A stretch of 16,269 bases of DNA from an uncultured Collinsella sp. (lineage in GTDB: Bacteria > Actinomycetota > Coriobacteriia > Coriobacteriales > Coriobacteriaceae): the NCBI GenBank assembly GCA_902494605.1, contig CABUUG010000029.1, positions 1-16,269 on the forward strand, read 5' to 3'. The position numbers and the translations under genes were made by a program. How positions within the stretch are numbered: the stretch's first letter is position 1; every line of letters starts with the position of its first letter. Below are positions 14,738 to 16,269 of the stretch, piece by piece. The notes below the pieces were generated by a model, which made no database searches, had not been told where the DNA came from, and saw nothing but the letters and a program-made list of their open reading frames with translations.

Positions 14738-14938
14738 TTATTGATGAGAATCGGGCGCAGTGCCAAAAGCCCCGTTGGGCGAGATGTCGAACGGGAAGGT
14801 GCCGCAGCGATTGAACGCGGCGATAAACATGCGGATGGCGTTGGACGGCGTGGTACCCACGAGCTGAGTTGCCGCCGCGAAGGCTGCCTTCTCCTCGGGC
14901 AAGACCTTCGCGACTACGGGGGTCATGTGTTCTGCCAT
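14738..14938 (-). CDS. Small RelB/DinJ-like ribbon-helix-helix protein, orphan
   Basis: 66 residues. The pattern of residues 8-51 (VVAKVLPEEKAAF, TTPSNAIRMFIAAF, then GTFPFDI) fits the RelB/DinJ antitoxin family: a short beta strand for dimeric DNA binding, two helices and the closing PFD/E motif. Classic DinJ is about 86 residues, and the missing part is the C-terminal stretch that grips the toxin. No RelE/YafQ-like toxin gene lies on either side. It may be a relic of a toxin-antitoxin pair or a stand-alone repressor. AAAAGGAAG precedes the ATG by four bases. A palindrome cluster upstream (15053-15097) looks like a self-operator. Confidence 0.7.
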   Translation of the reverse strand: MAEHMTPVVAKVLPEEKAAFAAATQLVGTTPSNAIRMFIAAFNRCGTFPFDISPNGAFGTAPDSHQ

Positions 14939-15052
14939 GGCGCTTCCTTTTTGAAACGACGGTAGTGCGGATAGATGCGGGCCACGCGGCTGGGCGACGG
15001 GCTGTGAAGGCAACCCGATTGGCCCGCATCCGGAGTTTGTTTCTGCGGCGTT

Positions 15053-15097
15053 GGTATTACTTGGTATTCCTAAGTATTACCCCGCAGATAGAATACC
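15053..15097. promoter_or_regulatory. Operator-like palindrome cluster upstream of the DinJ-like gene
   Basis: TACTTGGTATTCCTAAGTA (15058-15076) is palindromic at 7 of 9 pairs. GGTATT occurs at 15053 and 15063, and its inverse AATACC at 15092-15097. Such GGTATT-type dyads fit binding by a dimeric ribbon-helix-helix protein. The cluster is about 115 bp before the ATG, a long leader if the promoter is here. TAATAC on the minus strand is a possible -10. Confidence 0.5.
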
Positions 15098-15106
15098 ACA
15101 CCCGAC

Positions 15107-15133
15107 CCCATGGGGACGGAGGAAAACGAATCA
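15107..15133. repeat. 27-bp direct repeat, right copy
   Basis: Same sequence and orientation as 14710-14736 with one substitution (CGAATCA for CGGATCA); similarity continues weakly into TTTTGTTGCTGAG versus CTTATTGATGAG. Its flanking base makes the palindrome perfect over 10 bp (CCCCATGGGG, 15106-15115). It lies about 20 bases beyond the stop of the ABC gene, as the left copy lies just beyond the stop of the DinJ-like gene. Confidence 0.8.
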
Positions 15134-15153
15134 TTTTGTTGCTGAGTTAGTAT

Positions 15154-16269
15154 TTAGAGCGTGATGATGTCCGAGATATCGAGGGCCCGAGCGTCGACGG
15201 CATCGTGCGTGGCAAGCAACAGCATGCGACCGTCGAGCAAGTCGAGCACGACCTCGGCGCATGCGTCGCGCGCAGCGGCATCTAAACCGGTAAAGGGCTC
15301 GTCCAGAATAACGGCGCCGCCCGGGCACAGCAGGGCGCGGGCGATCTCGACGCGACGGCGCCGCCCGCCCGAGAGCTCGGCCACACGAGCATGTACATCG
15401 ACCCCCGGCACCAGCAGGCGCAACAGGGCTGCGGCACTCGAGGCGTCCACGCGCGCGTCGGCGCACACCAGCACGTTATCCAGAGCAGAAGCGTCCTCGA
15501 CCAGGCGCACATCCTGAAACACCATCGAGCACGGTGCGCACTCCCCCGCCGCTAGCGCGAGCAACGTCGACTTGCCCACCCCCGAGGCGCCCATCACGCA
15601 GGTACGCCCGCCGGTGGGCACACGAAGCACCAGACCGTCCAGCGCCGGCGCCCAGGGCGCGCGATCGCCCACGGCAAGCGCAAGCTCCGCCGAAGCGTCA
15701 TCGCTCGCGGCCCCCGCACGCCCGCGCAGTCCATGTCCATGCGTCCGCACGGCAACACGCCATGCCGCGGAACCCGAAGCCCGCAGCAGCCACATCAGCA
15801 CGCGCTCGCATGCCCACGATGCCGCCACGACCAACACGGTCCACGCCAGCAGGTCAGCCGTCTCAATGAGCAGCTTCGCCTGATAGATGCGCTCGCCCAC
15901 GGTACCAGCCGCCATGCCAATCAACTCCGCCGCCACGCCGGCCTTCCAGCTCATGCCGATCACGGCGCGGGCGCACGAAAGCACAAACGGCAGGACTTCG
16001 CGCCAGGTATGGGCGAAGAACAGTCGCCAGCCCCGCACACCATGCAGACGAAACATCTGCTCCAGCGGCTTATCCACTTGTGCCAAACCCTCGACCAGCG
16101 AAAAATACACGCCCGGCAGTGCCATCAAAAAGACCGCTGCAATGCTCACGCGCGCCGACCCCAGCCAAATGAGCAGCAGACCCACCACGCAGGCAACCGG
16201 CGTCGCCTTTACAAACGACAGCGCCGGCGCCACCAGACGAGCAAACATCCGCGCCCGCACCGAGCCACC
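15154..16269 (-). CDS. ABC importer, permease and ATPase fused in one protein (5' end missing)
   Basis: The frame is open to the window edge, so the start lies to the right; residue numbers here count from the GTG at 16260. Residues 1-160 are the second half of a type I importer permease of the SsuC/TauC (nitrate/sulfonate/taurine) kind, with an EAA-like coupling loop (EQMFRLHGVRGWRLFFAHTW, about 67-86) and membrane helices on both sides. After a linker comes an ATPase: Walker A GASGVGKST (224-232), Q-loop Q249, signature LSGGR (296-300), Walker B AVILDEP (316-322), H-loop H352. The domain is compact: K230 to Q249 is only 19 residues, about half the usual distance. The substrate is unknown; a binding protein may be encoded outside the window. 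No clear terminator follows the stop. Confidence 0.82.
   Translation of the reverse strand, partial: GGSVRARMFARLVAPALSFVKATPVACVVGLLLIWLGSARVSIAAVFLMALPGVYFSLVEGLAQVDKPLEQMFRLHGVRGWRLFFAHTWREVLPFVLSCARAVIGMSWKAGVAAELIGMAAGTVGERIYQAKLLIETADLLAWTVLVVAASWACERVLMWLLRASGSAAWRVAVRTHGHGLRGRAGAASDDASAELALAVGDRAPWAPALDGLVLRVPTGGRTCVMGASGVGKSTLLALAAGECAPCSMVFQDVRLVEDASALDNVLVCADARVDASSAAALLRLLVPGVDVHARVAELSGGRRRRVEIARALLCPGGAVILDEPFTGLDAAARDACAEVVLDLLDGRMLLLATHDAVDARALDISDIITL

Noticed and set aside
14655..15029. N-terminal extension of the CPBP protein
   Set aside because: Arg/His/Ser-rich, runs through the DinJ-like gene in another frame; a strong ribosome site marks the start at 14654.

Overview
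The window is chromosomal DNA from a high-GC bacterium. Collinsella or a close Coriobacteriia relative is the best guess, from the overall base composition, the gene families present and the many small intergenic palindromes. I inferred this from the text and ran no database search. There are 13 supported protein genes, two of them cut by the window edges. I see no rRNA, tRNA, CRISPR array or transposase gene.

Layout. 1-333 is the end of a small four-helix holin-family membrane protein. 469-2089 is a divergent pair: an Rrf2/IscR-type regulator and cysteine synthase cysK, with a strong dyad inside the cysK promoter. 2271-3371 is mnmA (tRNA 2-thiouridylase), facing an M42 metallo-aminopeptidase (3513-4556, minus). 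About 600 bp without a gene (4557-5160) holds a MITE-like inverted-repeat element. Then come fucO-like iron alcohol dehydrogenase (5161-6327, minus), a DUF1275/YoaK membrane protein (6493-7209, minus) and a divergent YgiQ-family radical SAM protein (7463-9598, plus).

9725-13731 is a beta-glucoside cassette: PTS EIIBC, a GH1 6-phospho-beta-glucosidase and a divergent AraC-family regulator. Its AraC gene is visibly poorer in G+C than the neighbouring genes, which suggests an accessory, transferred unit. The rest is on the minus strand: a CPBP intramembrane protease (13740-14654), a small orphan RelB/DinJ-like protein (14738-14938) lying between two near-identical 27-bp direct repeats, and an ABC importer protein that fuses permease and ATPase in one chain (15154 to the right edge).

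How the genes relate. The Rrf2 regulator is well placed to control cysK. Cysteine made by CysK is the sulfur source that a desulfurase would pass to MnmA, so 469-3371 reads as a sulfur neighbourhood. In the beta-glucoside cassette, the PTS imports and phosphorylates a beta-glucoside, GH1 hydrolyses it, and the AraC protein probably senses the sugar. The other genes look unrelated. The most interesting unexplained signals are the intergenic elements (inverted repeats at 4768-4999 and 3390-3452, stem-loops with a GCCCCGTCCC loop at 435-459 and 7391-7425, direct repeats at 14710 and 15107), the orphan DinJ-like gene and the compact fused ABC protein.
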